A stretch of DNA of 64,000 bases from DMER01 sp003451645 (lineage in GTDB: Bacteria > Pseudomonadota > Alphaproteobacteria > Micropepsales > Micropepsaceae), in NCBI GenBank assembly GCA_031976175.1, contig DALYLR010000009.1, positions 32,612-96,611 of the forward strand, given 5' to 3'. The first letter of the stretch is position 1, and every line of letters begins with the position of its first letter. Below the pieces are notes generated by a model. The model had not been told where the DNA came from, searched no databases, and worked only from the letters and a program-made list of their open reading frames with translations. Shown here piece after piece: positions 27,444 through 37,021 of the stretch. The translations under genes and the position numbers were made by a program.

Positions 27444-27947
27444 GTGTTCGCCCATTTGCGCCTCATAGCTCTTGCCGTGATTTTGGGCTGGTCCGGCATC
27501 GATGCGGCCGCTGCCGCCGCTCCCAAGATCGATTTCATCCTGGTGGAAAAGGCTGATCGGGCCATGACCTTGTTCGCGCAAGGCAAGCCCTATAAGACCT
27601 ATCGCATCGTCCTCGGCGGCAATCCCATTGGCGACAAGGTGCGCCAAGGTGACGACCGCACGCCCGAGGGGCGCTATACTATCGATCGCAAGATCCCCAA
27701 TAGCGAGTTCACGCGCGGCTTAGGCATCTCCTATCCTAATGAGCAAGACCGCGCCGAGGCCAAGCGGCGCGGGGTCAAGCCAGGCGGCGACATCGTCATC
27801 CACGGAACACCCGCCTATATAGAGCCGCTCTATACCTTAGGCGCCTTTCCCGATTGGACGCGCGGCTGCATCGCTCTGCCGACCGCGCAAATGCTCGAGG
27901 TCTATGACCTTGTGCCGGTGGGCACGCCCATTGAGATCAAGCCCTAA
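27444..27947 (+). CDS. L,D-transpeptidase (YkuD domain)
   Basis: A 167-residue exported protein. A signal peptide (LRLIALAVILGWSGIDAAAA) precedes a YkuD domain with the catalytic pattern HGTPAY...TRGCIALP, where Cys is the nucleophile. Such enzymes form 3-3 peptidoglycan crosslinks or attach proteins to the wall. The GTG at 27444 has AGGAG six bases upstream. It is divergent from the hydrolase gene. Confidence 0.92.
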   Translation: MFAHLRLIALAVILGWSGIDAAAAAAPKIDFILVEKADRAMTLFAQGKPYKTYRIVLGGNPIGDKVRQGDDRTPEGRYTIDRKIPNSEFTRGLGISYPNEQDRAEAKRRGVKPGGDIVIHGTPAYIEPLYTLGAFPDWTRGCIALPTAQMLEVYDLVPVGTPIEIKP

Positions 27948-27957
27948 TGCCCTATGT

Positions 27958-29736
27958 TCAGCGCGCGGGCGGAGGGGTGTCTCCGGCTGGGGGGCCGATG
28001 CGCTCCAGCTGATAACTGAACGCGGGCAGCCCTGGCGGTGAATAGGTGATGCTCATCGCATTTCCGCGGCAGGTGTAGCTGAAATCGAGCGACTCCAAGG
28101 TGCCGAACCGCATGGGTTCCCTCGCTGGTCGAGGGCCGCCAATCATCTCGGAGAACCCCGCGCCCGTTGTCGTGGTGCTGCAGAGCTTGAGCGCGCCGCC
28201 TTCTTCCTCGGCCTTCCAGAGGCCTGCCGACTTGGCCAATGAGATGACATTAAAAGCGGTCACGGGCGGTGAACTCACACCCCGGCGGGATTGAAACGTG
28301 ATCTGAACCTGCCTGCGGACGCCATTCACGGTGCCCTCAAAGCTGCCATCGCGGTTGAAGCTGACGCGCGCGGTCCCCGGATTGCACTCGACCGTCGAGA
28401 CGCTCACACCGGGCATGCTGCCGCCAAAACTGCCCAGCCAATCGCAATTGCCACCAGAGCCTGCTGCCAGTTGCCAGGATCCAACCACACATCCCGCCCG
28501 GCGCACGGTTGGGCCGGTCGCGCCACACTCCCCGCAATTGACTGCCTTATAGGTCCCCGGCTTGACCTTCATTTCGACGGGCGCGTCAGCAACCGAGATC
28601 GAGGCAAAGCGGAATTTGCGCCGCTCGCCACAGCGCACCTCCATGTCTTCTGGCAATTTAGACCAAGTGCCCGGCCGTTCGGAGAAGACCCGCTCCTTGT
28701 CGCCAAAGGTCCCCTTGGGCCGGTAGCCGCCGGGTACGACATCGAACCAGCCCCGCATCAAGGTTAGAGGCTCAGGCTGCCGGCGCGTAATGTCAGGATC
28801 GGCCTCCGGTTCTCCCGTCGTATCCGCCAAATGCGGCAAGGCGGGGCCGGTGACGGTCACGCCGCTGGGCAGGGTGATCGTCTCGTCAATATAGGCTTGG
28901 GCGAACTCATCATAGGCCGCCGGATCGAGGGCGCGGCGGGCGCCAGCCAATTGCGCCATCCCTGTGCCAGCCATTTGGGCAAGATAAGGGCCAATCGCGC
29001 CAGGCCCCCGCGATTGCTGCAGCCAGGCGAAGAATACCACGGTCTCATAGGACATCCTCAGCAGGCTGACGGTTGGCGAGCGGTCGTGAAAGGCCTGGAC
29101 CGCGACATTGGTGTTGGCGAACCGGTAATGCTCGGGGAAGACAAAGTCTTCAAACCATTCCGCCGATCCTTCAACCCACCAGTCGGACCCGGCCGCGCGC
29201 ATTTGTGCTTGCAGGACGCTTTCCTGTGCGCAGTGGAACAGCTCATGTGCCAAGGTGCGGCGGAGCGCCTGCCCCGGTATGAGACCGGAACTGTAGATCA
29301 ATTGCGGGCATTGCAAGACCGGTTCGGCCGCGCTCATGGTGCTCAACGGAAAGGTTTCGGCGATGGCGTCGCGCCTCGTCGGGTGGGTGCCTGCGATGAT
29401 GACGACATTGATGATCGGGGGCAGGCCAAGCGGCCCGCGCACCTCCCGCAATTTGGGTCCTACGCGGCGCGCGACATCGCCAACCGCATCGACTATGGTG
29501 GTCAGGCTTGCAGGCGTCGCGCGCAAGTCGCCATCTGCCCAAAGCTCCAGACGCGAGGGGCCGGTAGGTCCGTCAATGGTGAAGATCCGCAAGCTGCGGC
29601 AGCTGCCCCGGACTGGCCGCTCCCGAAGGCCCCGAATCGCGCCATATTGGTCCTCACAATAGCCGGCAAAAGCTGGCGAGCCGACACCGCACAGGTGAAG
29701 CAGACCGACAAGACATATCCCTAGAAGCCGCATCAT
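27958..29736 (-). CDS. Secreted gluzincin-like metallopeptidase
   Basis: A 592-residue exported protein. A signal peptide (LLGICLVGLLHLCGVGSPAFA) is followed by a peptidase with zinc motif LAHELFHCAQES and, about 20 residues on, WWVEGSAEWFED, whose Glu is the expected third ligand of an MA-clan (gluzincin) enzyme. Roughly residues 300-590 match nothing I recognise; they hold several cysteines and beta-rich Gly/Ser segments, possibly binding or lipocalin-like modules. Two adjacent ATGs (29736, 29733) are possible starts. It converges on the L,D-transpeptidase gene with a 10-nt gap. Confidence 0.75.
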   Translation of the reverse strand: MMRLLGICLVGLLHLCGVGSPAFAGYCEDQYGAIRGLRERPVRGSCRSLRIFTIDGPTGPSRLELWADGDLRATPASLTTIVDAVGDVARRVGPKLREVRGPLGLPPIINVVIIAGTHPTRRDAIAETFPLSTMSAAEPVLQCPQLIYSSGLIPGQALRRTLAHELFHCAQESVLQAQMRAAGSDWWVEGSAEWFEDFVFPEHYRFANTNVAVQAFHDRSPTVSLLRMSYETVVFFAWLQQSRGPGAIGPYLAQMAGTGMAQLAGARRALDPAAYDEFAQAYIDETITLPSGVTVTGPALPHLADTTGEPEADPDITRRQPEPLTLMRGWFDVVPGGYRPKGTFGDKERVFSERPGTWSKLPEDMEVRCGERRKFRFASISVADAPVEMKVKPGTYKAVNCGECGATGPTVRRAGCVVGSWQLAAGSGGNCDWLGSFGGSMPGVSVSTVECNPGTARVSFNRDGSFEGTVNGVRRQVQITFQSRRGVSSPPVTAFNVISLAKSAGLWKAEEEGGALKLCSTTTTGAGFSEMIGGPRPAREPMRFGTLESLDFSYTCRGNAMSITYSPPGLPAFSYQLERIGPPAGDTPPPAR

Positions 29737-29828
29737 GATTGGGTGCTCATCTGGCTTTTGTGGTTGAGAGGCCGCTGCAATGTTGGCACTGCGCGGGGCG
29801 ATCAAGCAAGGTTTGCATCCTGGCTGGA

Positions 29829-31442
29829 TTAGCTGCCCGCCAAACTCAAGGCCACGGCTTCCGCCACTTTGATCCCGTCGATTGCCGCTGACAAAATGCC
29901 CCCGGCATAGCCTGCGCCCTCGCCAGCGGGGTAAAGTCCCTTGGTATTGATGCTCTGGCAGTCAGCGCCACGGCGCAGGCGCAGAGGGCTGGAGGTGCGT
30001 GTCTCCACACCGGTCATAACAGCATCGGGCATGGCGTAGCCTTCGATCTGGCGCGCAAAGCGGGGCAGGGCCTCGCGCATTGCCTCGATCGCAAAGTCAG
30101 GCAGGCACTCCCGCAGATCGGTCAAATGCACGCCCGGCTTATAGGAGGGTATCACGCTGCCAAAGTCCCTTGAGGCGCGCCCTGCTAAGAAATCGCCCAC
30201 CAATTGGCCCGGCGCCTGGTATGTGCTGCCGCCACTGATGAAGGCCTTGGCTTCTAGCGCGCGCTGGAGGACGACGCCTGCCAGCGGCCCGTCCGGATAG
30301 TCCGCTTCCGGATTGATATCGACGACAAAGCCCGCATTGGCGTTGCGTTCCTTCCGGGAGTACTGGCTCATGCCATTGGTCACGACGCGTTCGGGCTCGG
30401 AGGCGGCCGCCACGACCGTGCCTCCAGGGCACATGCAGAAACTATAGGCCGTGCGCCCATTGCTCGCATGGTGCACCAATTGATAGTCCGCGGCGCCTAA
30501 GGCCGGGTGGCCCGCATAACGGCCATAGCGCGCGCGGTCGATGACGCCTTGCGGGTGTTCGATGCGCACGCCAATGGAAAAGGGCTTGGCCTCCATAAAG
30601 ACGCCTGCGCTGTGCAGCATCTCAAAGGTGTCGCGCGCGCTATGTCCCAAACCCAGGATCAGATGGTCGCACGCGATGTCCTCGCCGCTGCCCAAGGTGA
30701 TCCCGCGCACTTGACCTGCGTCTAGGTGCAGGCCTGTCATATGCCGCTCGAACAAGATCTCTCCACCCAAGGCTTCGATCTTGGTGCGCATGCTCTCCAC
30801 CATCGACACGAGGCGGAAAGTTCCGATATGCGGTTTGGCCTCGGTGAGGATCTCGTCTGGGGCGCCGGCCGCCACGAATTCGTGCAGGACCTTCCGCCCA
30901 CGGAATTCCGGGTCCTTGACGCGGCTGTAGAGCTTCCCATCGGAAAAGGTTCCTGCCCCCCCTTCGCCGAACTGCGCATTCGAAGCGGGGTTGAGCTCGC
31001 CCTTGCGCCAGAAGGCGAAGGTATCCTTGGTGCGTTCGCGGACCGCCTTGCCGCGCTCCAGGATCAAGGGGCGGAACCCCATCTCGGCCAAGATCAGCCC
31101 GGCGAACAGGCCACACGGTCCCATGCCGATCACCACCGGCCGCAAGCCCTTGTAGTGGCGGCCATCGGCGACTTGCCGGTAGCCCATCTTGGGTGTGGGG
31201 GTCAGCTTCGCGTCTGCATAGGTCAAAGGCGCGAGGAGCCCCTCGTTCCTGATGGTGACATCGAGGGTGTAGACCTGCTGAATGTCCGTCTTGCGCCTTG
31301 CATCGATGCCGCGCCGGAAAACGCTTAGGTCCAGAAGCTCCGCGTCCTTGATCCCCAAGCGCGACAAGGCCGCTTGCCGCAGATCGGCCGGCGAATGGTC
31401 CAAGGGGAGCTTGAGTTCGTGGAGTCTGAGCACGGGGAGCAA
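29829..31442 (-). CDS. FAD-dependent dehydrogenase (COG2509)
   Basis: A 537-residue flavoprotein. An N-terminal ~90-residue region resembling a RNA/DNA-binding-like fold precedes the Rossmann dinucleotide motif (VIGMGPCGLFAGLILAEMG). QFGEGGAGTFSDGKLY and GLGHSARDTFEML are hallmarks of this uncharacterised dehydrogenase family. The C-terminus has the FAD-binding GLYPAGEGAGYAGGI. The enzyme is cytosolic. Substrate and partner are unknown. Start at 31442 fits family length. Confidence 0.9.
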   Translation of the reverse strand: MLPVLRLHELKLPLDHSPADLRQAALSRLGIKDAELLDLSVFRRGIDARRKTDIQQVYTLDVTIRNEGLLAPLTYADAKLTPTPKMGYRQVADGRHYKGLRPVVIGMGPCGLFAGLILAEMGFRPLILERGKAVRERTKDTFAFWRKGELNPASNAQFGEGGAGTFSDGKLYSRVKDPEFRGRKVLHEFVAAGAPDEILTEAKPHIGTFRLVSMVESMRTKIEALGGEILFERHMTGLHLDAGQVRGITLGSGEDIACDHLILGLGHSARDTFEMLHSAGVFMEAKPFSIGVRIEHPQGVIDRARYGRYAGHPALGAADYQLVHHASNGRTAYSFCMCPGGTVVAAASEPERVVTNGMSQYSRKERNANAGFVVDINPEADYPDGPLAGVVLQRALEAKAFISGGSTYQAPGQLVGDFLAGRASRDFGSVIPSYKPGVHLTDLRECLPDFAIEAMREALPRFARQIEGYAMPDAVMTGVETRTSSPLRLRRGADCQSINTKGLYPAGEGAGYAGGILSAAIDGIKVAEAVALSLAGS

Positions 31443-31656
31443 CCAATTGCATTTGAGTTATGGTACTGACTGAACGTTAGAATCGATGTAATGTGGCAAT
31501 CCACCACATTTAAGCAGCTCCCATCCATTGCGCCCTGTGCGGTGATGACAGAGTAGCATCAAGCGCCTCAAGTCACGATCCTATCGTCAGTAGACAGATC
31601 GATGGGATCTTTTTCTTGGGGTCACACTGATGCGGAAGGCCAGGGGAGGCCGTTTT

Positions 31657-33075
31657 GTGACCATAACCGCTGACCAAATTGATAGCTGGCTTCGCCAGCC
31701 TACTGAAACACAGCACCTTGAATTCAAGGAAGCAAAGACGAATTTTAGCTTTGATAAGCTTTGCGAGTATTGCGTTGCAATCGCCAATGAGGGCGGGGGC
31801 CATCTGATTCTTGGTGTCTCTGACGCACTTCCGCGCAAGGTCGTTGGCAGCCGTGCTTTCCAAAACCTGATCCAGACGGTTTCTGACATCTTCCAGGCCG
31901 TTCATTTTCGAGTGGACGCAGACGACGTGGAACATCCAGTTGGCCGGGTTGTCGTTTTCTCAATCCCATCGCGGCCAAAGGGAACAGCCTACACGTTAAA
32001 GGGCTGCTACTTGATGAGATCGGGTTCATCTTTGGTGTCAATGTCGGAGGACAGGCTTCGGTTGATATTTTCGGAAGGCACACCTGATTGGCTAGAAGAG
32101 GCATCGATTCGCGATCTCGATGCACAGGGGGTCGTCGAGAGGCTCGATGTTCAAGCCTATTTCGATTTGATGAAGCAGCCATATCCCCCTGACCGTACGG
32201 GCGTGTTGGCAAGGCTCACTGAGAGGCGGCTTATCGTTGAGGATAATGGCCGCTACACGATCACCCGCTTGTGTGGTTTGCTCCTCGCAAAACGGTTTGA
32301 GGACTTTCCGGATATCTCTCGAAAGGCGCCGCGGCTTGTTGTCTACACTGGTCCTTCGAAGCTTGATCCGCAAAGCGATCAGATCGTGCAAGCCGGATAC
32401 GCGGCGGGCTTCCAGGCACTCATTTCACTGGTCATGGGGTTGTTGCCTCAGAATGAGGTGATCCGCGACGCGCTTCGCCGCAGTATCAAGCTTGTCCGCG
32501 AAAACACAATACGAGAGCTCATCGCAAATTGCCTAATCCACCAGGATTTTAGGATTAGCGGCGCTGGGCCAACCATCGAAATTTTTCCTGACCGCGTGGT
32601 TATTTCAAACCCTGGGCAGCCGATCGTAAATGTCGACCGGTTCATAGATGGCTACCAATCCAGAAATGAGCGTCTAGCTGACTTCATGCGGAACATGCGG
32701 AACATGCGGATTTGCGAAGAGCGAGGCAGCGGAATCGACAGGGTCATATTGGAGTGCGAAGATGATCAGCTGCCGCCGCCGCGGTTCGAAAATGATGCGC
32801 AGCGAACGATGATCACAGTGTATGGTCCGCAGCCCTTCTCAGAAATGGACAGAGTTGACCGCATTCGTGCTTGTTATCAACATTGCTCACTGAAGTATGT
32901 GCTTAACCAAAGGATGACCAATCAGACGTTGCGGGCGCGTTTCGGATTGTCAGAGAGCAAGTCTGCCATCGCGTCCCAGATTATCAACCTCACGGTGGAG
33001 GCTGGATTGATCAAGCCGGACGATAATGTGGGGTCTTCGCGAAAATATGCTCGCTATCTGCCCGTTTGGGCTTGA
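31657..33075 (+). CDS. AlbA_2 (Schlafen-type) ATP-binding protein, COG2865
   Basis: A 472-residue protein whose N-terminal AlbA_2 domain (LEFKEAKTNFSFDKLCEY; GGGHLILGVSD) is followed by a C-terminal helicase/transcriptional-regulator region with the conserved NCLIHQDFR and EERGSGIDRVI motifs of COG2865. The GTG at 31657 is chosen because AGGGGAGG (31642-31649) lies seven bases before it. Base composition is clearly AT-richer than its neighbours, suggesting horizontal transfer. Relatives occur singly in many genomes as putative regulators, and some in defence islands. No partner gene is seen here. Confidence 0.82.
   Translation: MTITADQIDSWLRQPTETQHLEFKEAKTNFSFDKLCEYCVAIANEGGGHLILGVSDALPRKVVGSRAFQNLIQTVSDIFQAVHFRVDADDVEHPVGRVVVFSIPSRPKGTAYTLKGCYLMRSGSSLVSMSEDRLRLIFSEGTPDWLEEASIRDLDAQGVVERLDVQAYFDLMKQPYPPDRTGVLARLTERRLIVEDNGRYTITRLCGLLLAKRFEDFPDISRKAPRLVVYTGPSKLDPQSDQIVQAGYAAGFQALISLVMGLLPQNEVIRDALRRSIKLVRENTIRELIANCLIHQDFRISGAGPTIEIFPDRVVISNPGQPIVNVDRFIDGYQSRNERLADFMRNMRNMRICEERGSGIDRVILECEDDQLPPPRFENDAQRTMITVYGPQPFSEMDRVDRIRACYQHCSLKYVLNQRMTNQTLRARFGLSESKSAIASQIINLTVEAGLIKPDDNVGSSRKYARYLPVWA
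32686..32712 (+). repeat. Nine-base tandem repeat inside the AlbA_2 gene
   Basis: ATGCGGAAC occurs twice and is followed by ATGCGGATT, encoding MRN-MRN-MRI just before EERGSG. It looks like a slip-strand expansion in frame. Confidence 0.85.
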
Positions 33076-33089
33076 TTCTCATTTTATCT

Positions 33090-33108
33090 CGAGCTCTGCA
33101 AGAGCTCG
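33090..33108. repeat. Inverted repeat after the AlbA_2 gene
   Basis: Eight-base arms (CGAGCTCT / AGAGCTCG) with a GCA loop, 14 nt after the stop codon. It could act as a terminator, although no T tract follows directly. Confidence 0.45.
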
Positions 33109-33276
33109 CGGAATCGGAAAAATCCCATTTTTTCAAAGGGTTCTTATTTAAGCGCATGCCTTTGAGAAAGTCGGAAAGGTCCGCGCTGCACCCATTTTTA
33201 TCATCACGTGCGGACAGGGCTTTGACTAGCCGCACTCGTCCACATACGCTCGTGCAGGGCGATTGGGTGGGGAACG

Positions 33277-34719
33277 ATGGTTTGCCGGCAGTTAACAATC
33301 CTGGTCGGGCTTGCGCTGTTTTTGACAGCCTGCGCATCGCTGACCGCTGAGCGCAACCAACCTTTGCTGGCCCAAGGGCCTGCAAGGGGGCCTGAATACC
33401 GTCTCACGGCCATTGATGATCACACCTCCAAGGAATTGTTTCTAGCGGTCGCATTTTCGGGCGGCGGCAAGCGGTCGGCGGCCTTTGGCTATGGTGCGCT
33501 TACGGCGCTGAAAGACATCACGCTTGCCTATAATGGCACCCCGTCCAGGCTGTCGGACGAGATTGACTTTATTTCGGGCGTGTCCGGCGGCAGTTTCACT
33601 GCGTCGGCCTTTGGCTTCATGCGCGAGGCCTTTTGGCAGAATTACCGGACCGAATTCCTCTATCACGATCTGAACGCTGAGATATTCGCCATTTATCTGC
33701 AGCCATGGCGCTGGGACTGGCTGGTCAATCCCGACTGGGGCACCAATGACGAGATGGCGCGCGTCTATGATGATATCTTGTTCAAGGACGCCCGTTTTGA
33801 TCGCCTGGCCAAGCTTGGGCGCCCGCTCGTTGCCATCCAAGCGACCGACTTCGCCAATGAACAACCCTTCATCTTTACGCAGGATACGTTTGACCTTTTG
33901 TGCTCGGATTTGAGCACCTTCCCGATCGCGCGCGCGGTCGCCGCATCCAACGGCTTCCCCATTCTGTTCTCGCCGATTAGCCTGAATAACTACAATGGTT
34001 CGGGCGAGGGGCAGTGCAAGCGGCCGACATGGATCAATGAGTATCTGAAGATCCAAGATGAGTTTTCCCGCCGGCGCCATCATGCGCTGCAGGCCAACCG
34101 GTATCTGACCCAGAAAGAGGGCGGCTCCTATGTGCATCTGCTCGATGGCGGGGTTGGCGATAACCTGGCTTTGCGGGGGCTCATCCAATTGATGGTGCCG
34201 CCAGACAAGGCGGACCCGGAGTTTTTTCGCGACCTGCGCAAGATCCAGCACGTCGTGGTCATCAGCGTGGATGGGCAGTCAGAGCCGGATCGCGACCTTA
34301 ATAACATTCCGGTTCTATCCAGTGTGTTCCGCATTGTGGGTGCCGTGACCTCCACCGCCATTGATCGCCTGGGGTTTGAGACCCTGGTCCATGCGCGCGA
34401 GATGACGGAGCGGCTTGCTGCGCGACTGGCGGCCGAGGATTGTCCGTCGCCCGTGCCCTGCCGGTCTGTTGAGGCGCATTTTGCGCATGTGTCTCTCGCC
34501 GATTTGGCGGATGACGCCCGCCGGCGGGAGTTGGCGTCGATCCCAACAGGCCTGACCATCGCGGATGAGGACGTCGATGCCTTGATCCAGGCTGGTTATG
34601 ACGCGGTGCTCTGCGACCCGCAAATGCGCAAGCTGTTTTCCCGCCTGCCGAAAGCTTCCTTGCCGCGGCAAACACCCGGCCGCTGCGCGGGTGCTTTGCC
34701 GACGCGCAGCCTGCAATAG
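33277..34719 (+). CDS. Patatin-like phospholipase lipoprotein
   Basis: A 480-residue lipoprotein with lipobox LTAC (Cys19). The patatin catalytic elements are present: oxyanion SGGGKRSAAFGYG, nucleophile GVSGG (Ser103) and the dyad Asp in LLDGGVGDN. It is likely to be a periplasm-facing lipid acyl hydrolase. The C-terminal 150 residues are specific to this subgroup. The start at 33277 follows GTGGGGAACG. It stands alone, between the acquired AlbA_2 gene and creD. Confidence 0.9.
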   Translation: MVCRQLTILVGLALFLTACASLTAERNQPLLAQGPARGPEYRLTAIDDHTSKELFLAVAFSGGGKRSAAFGYGALTALKDITLAYNGTPSRLSDEIDFISGVSGGSFTASAFGFMREAFWQNYRTEFLYHDLNAEIFAIYLQPWRWDWLVNPDWGTNDEMARVYDDILFKDARFDRLAKLGRPLVAIQATDFANEQPFIFTQDTFDLLCSDLSTFPIARAVAASNGFPILFSPISLNNYNGSGEGQCKRPTWINEYLKIQDEFSRRRHHALQANRYLTQKEGGSYVHLLDGGVGDNLALRGLIQLMVPPDKADPEFFRDLRKIQHVVVISVDGQSEPDRDLNNIPVLSSVFRIVGAVTSTAIDRLGFETLVHAREMTERLAARLAAEDCPSPVPCRSVEAHFAHVSLADLADDARRRELASIPTGLTIADEDVDALIQAGYDAVLCDPQMRKLFSRLPKASLPRQTPGRCAGALPTRSLQ

Positions 34720-34836
34720 GTTAATCTGGTTCATTCGTCACAGGTGGTGGGGCGTTCAGCTTGATTGCCGCGATTCCGCCATGGTCCAGGCTTGTCGTCG
34801 CCACCGGCCGCGCCGGCCGCCTTTCAAGAGGGTCTC

Positions 34837-36189
34837 ATGCCCGCTTCGACTACTGTTCAGCCGATCTTGTCCTTCCGCTCACCCGGGCTCAAGCTCTTGG
34901 TGATCATCTTTCTTACGCTCGTTATGACCTTTCCGCTCATTCTGGTGTTTGCGGTCTTGTCCGAGCGAGAGTCCCGCCGCAACGAGGCTGAGCGCAACAT
35001 CGCCGATGGCTGGGGCCATCAGCAGTCTGTCAGCGGTCCCTTTCTCTTGGTGCCCTATACGGTTGCCACGACCGTGACCGTCAGTGGCCAGCAGAGCGAG
35101 CAACTCGTCACCCGCTACGCCGTCTTTTTGCCTCAGAGCCTCACGTCGGATGCAGAGCTCAAGACCGAGACGCGGGCGCGGGGGATATTCGCGATCCCGG
35201 TCTATTCAGCCACCATTACGCTTAGCGGGCAGTTTTCAGGGCTTGATGCCAAGCTTCTCGCCAATGCGCGCGAGGTTCGCTGGTCAGAGGCCTTTGTGGC
35301 GATTGGCATCTCAGGCCTCAACGCGATCCAGGCGCAAGCAGAGCTCGTCACGGCCGGCGGCACGGCCAAGGCCCCGTTTCAGCCTGGCATCGGCTTTGCG
35401 CAAGGGATCACGGGCATTCATGCGCCGATCGCGTTGTCCGGCCCGGCAGCGGCGTTCGATTTTTCGGTTTCGCTGTCCTTGCGGGGCACGCGGTCCATGC
35501 GCTTTACACCGGCGGGAGCCACGACCGAAGCTCGGATCGCTGGCGATTGGCCGCACCCCAGTTTTCAAGGCGCCTATTTGCCCGCTGAGCGTGAGGTCAG
35601 CCCGCAAGGCTTTAGCGCGCGCTGGTCGGTGCCTAATCTCGCCCGCAGCCTGCCCTCCGTTTGGACGGCAGAGGTCCCTGCGCTCGATGATGCCAGCAAT
35701 TGGGCCTTTGGCGTCGATCTCTATTCGCCAGTTGATTTCTATCAGCTCGTCGGGCGGGCGCTGAAATACGGCATCATGTTCGTTGGATCAGCCTTCCTGG
35801 CCTTTTATCTGATCGAGTTGATCACCGGTGCCAGGGTTCACGCCGTTCAGTATTTGATGATTGGCGCCGCGCAGATCATATTCTATCTCCTGTTGCTGGG
35901 CATTGCCGAGCATTGGGGTTTTGACCGCGCCTATGCGCTGGCCTCTGCGACAACAATCGCGGTGACGGGTATCTATGCCATGACGGCCTTTCGCAGCACC
36001 CTGCGCGGATTTGTCGTGGATGGGATTATGGCCGCGCTCTATGGTCTGCTTTACCTCTTGTTGGCGGAAGAGGACTATGCGTTGCTGATCGGGTCCGTTG
36101 CTTTGCTGGTGATGCTCGTCACTACGATGTTTGTCACCCGCAAAGTCGACTGGTATGAGACCGCACCGACTGCGTCCAAAAGCGGATAG
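34837..36189 (+). CDS. creD: CreD-family inner membrane protein
   Basis: A 450-residue member of the CreD (cell-envelope integrity) family. An N-terminal helix (LKLLVIIFLTLVMTFPLILVF) leads into a periplasmic beta-rich domain (GPFLLVPYTV; KTETRARGIFAIPVYSA). Four or five helices follow at the C-terminus, including YLIELITGARVHAVQYLMIG. The ATG at 34837 follows AAGAGGG. The creBC two-component genes that control creD in enterobacteria are not in this window. Function is poorly understood. Confidence 0.9.
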   Translation: MPASTTVQPILSFRSPGLKLLVIIFLTLVMTFPLILVFAVLSERESRRNEAERNIADGWGHQQSVSGPFLLVPYTVATTVTVSGQQSEQLVTRYAVFLPQSLTSDAELKTETRARGIFAIPVYSATITLSGQFSGLDAKLLANAREVRWSEAFVAIGISGLNAIQAQAELVTAGGTAKAPFQPGIGFAQGITGIHAPIALSGPAAAFDFSVSLSLRGTRSMRFTPAGATTEARIAGDWPHPSFQGAYLPAEREVSPQGFSARWSVPNLARSLPSVWTAEVPALDDASNWAFGVDLYSPVDFYQLVGRALKYGIMFVGSAFLAFYLIELITGARVHAVQYLMIGAAQIIFYLLLLGIAEHWGFDRAYALASATTIAVTGIYAMTAFRSTLRGFVVDGIMAALYGLLYLLLAEEDYALLIGSVALLVMLVTTMFVTRKVDWYETAPTASKSG

Positions 36190-36229
36190 GCCGCGCGAAC
36201 AGTGTTTTAGGGGTTAAGAGGCCACGATC

Positions 36230-37021
36230 ATGGTTCAGCTCACATTGCCACAAAACAGTCAGATCAGAGGCGGCAAGACCTGGCCCGCGGCCAAGACCGG
36301 GGAAGGCAAAAAGCCCAAGCGCGCCAAGCAATTCCGCGTCTATCGCTGGAACCCTGAGGACGGCAAGAACCCTTCTGTGGACACCTATACGATCGACCTG
36401 GACCAATGCGGACCGATGGTTTTGGACGCGCTGATCAAGATCAAGAACGAGATCGATCCGACCCTGACCTTCCGCCGCTCCTGCCGGGAAGGCGTGTGCG
36501 GCTCATGCGCCATGAACATCGATGGCTCCAACACGCTGGCCTGTACCAAGGCGATCAGCGACGTGAAGGGGGCGATTGCGATCTATCCCTTGCCCCACAT
36601 GCAGGTGGTCAAGGACCTGGTTCCTGACCTGTCGAATTTCTACAAGCAATATGCCTCGATCGAGCCATGGCTGCACACCAAGACGGCGACGCCTGAGGAT
36701 GAGTGGAAACAAAGCCCTAAGGACCGGGCGAAACTGGACGGTCTGTACGAGTGCATACTGTGCGCATGCTGCTCGACCTCCTGCCCCAGCTATTGGTGGA
36801 ACGGCGACAAATATTTGGGCCCTGCCGTGCTGTTGCAGGCCTATCGCTGGCTGATCGACAGCCGGGATCAGGCGACGGGCGAGCGGCTTAAATATCTCGA
36901 CGATAGTTTCAAGCTCTACCGCTGTCACACGATCATGAACTGCGCGACTGTGTGTCCCAAGGGACTGAACCCGGCCAAGGCCATCGCCGAAATCAAGAAG
37001 ATGACGGTGACCGGAGCATAG
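36230..37021 (+). CDS. sdhB: Succinate dehydrogenase iron-sulfur subunit
   Basis: A 263-residue subunit of complex II that passes electrons from FAD to quinone. Ligands for all three clusters are seen: [2Fe-2S] in CREGVCGSCAMNIDG, [4Fe-4S] in CILCACCSTSCPSYWW and [3Fe-4S] in CHTIMNCATVCPKGLNP. Length is typical. In most alphaproteobacteria sdhB follows sdhC, sdhD and sdhA. Here the upstream gene is creD and no other sdh gene is present, so it is detached from its operon. Confidence 0.97.
   Translation: MVQLTLPQNSQIRGGKTWPAAKTGEGKKPKRAKQFRVYRWNPEDGKNPSVDTYTIDLDQCGPMVLDALIKIKNEIDPTLTFRRSCREGVCGSCAMNIDGSNTLACTKAISDVKGAIAIYPLPHMQVVKDLVPDLSNFYKQYASIEPWLHTKTATPEDEWKQSPKDRAKLDGLYECILCACCSTSCPSYWWNGDKYLGPAVLLQAYRWLIDSRDQATGERLKYLDDSFKLYRCHTIMNCATVCPKGLNPAKAIAEIKKMTVTGA

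Noticed and set aside
31443..33276. The AlbA_2 gene as part of a larger defence island, integrative element or prophage
   Set aside because: No integrase, tRNA, flanking repeats or companion defence genes are visible; neighbours are ordinary chromosomal genes.
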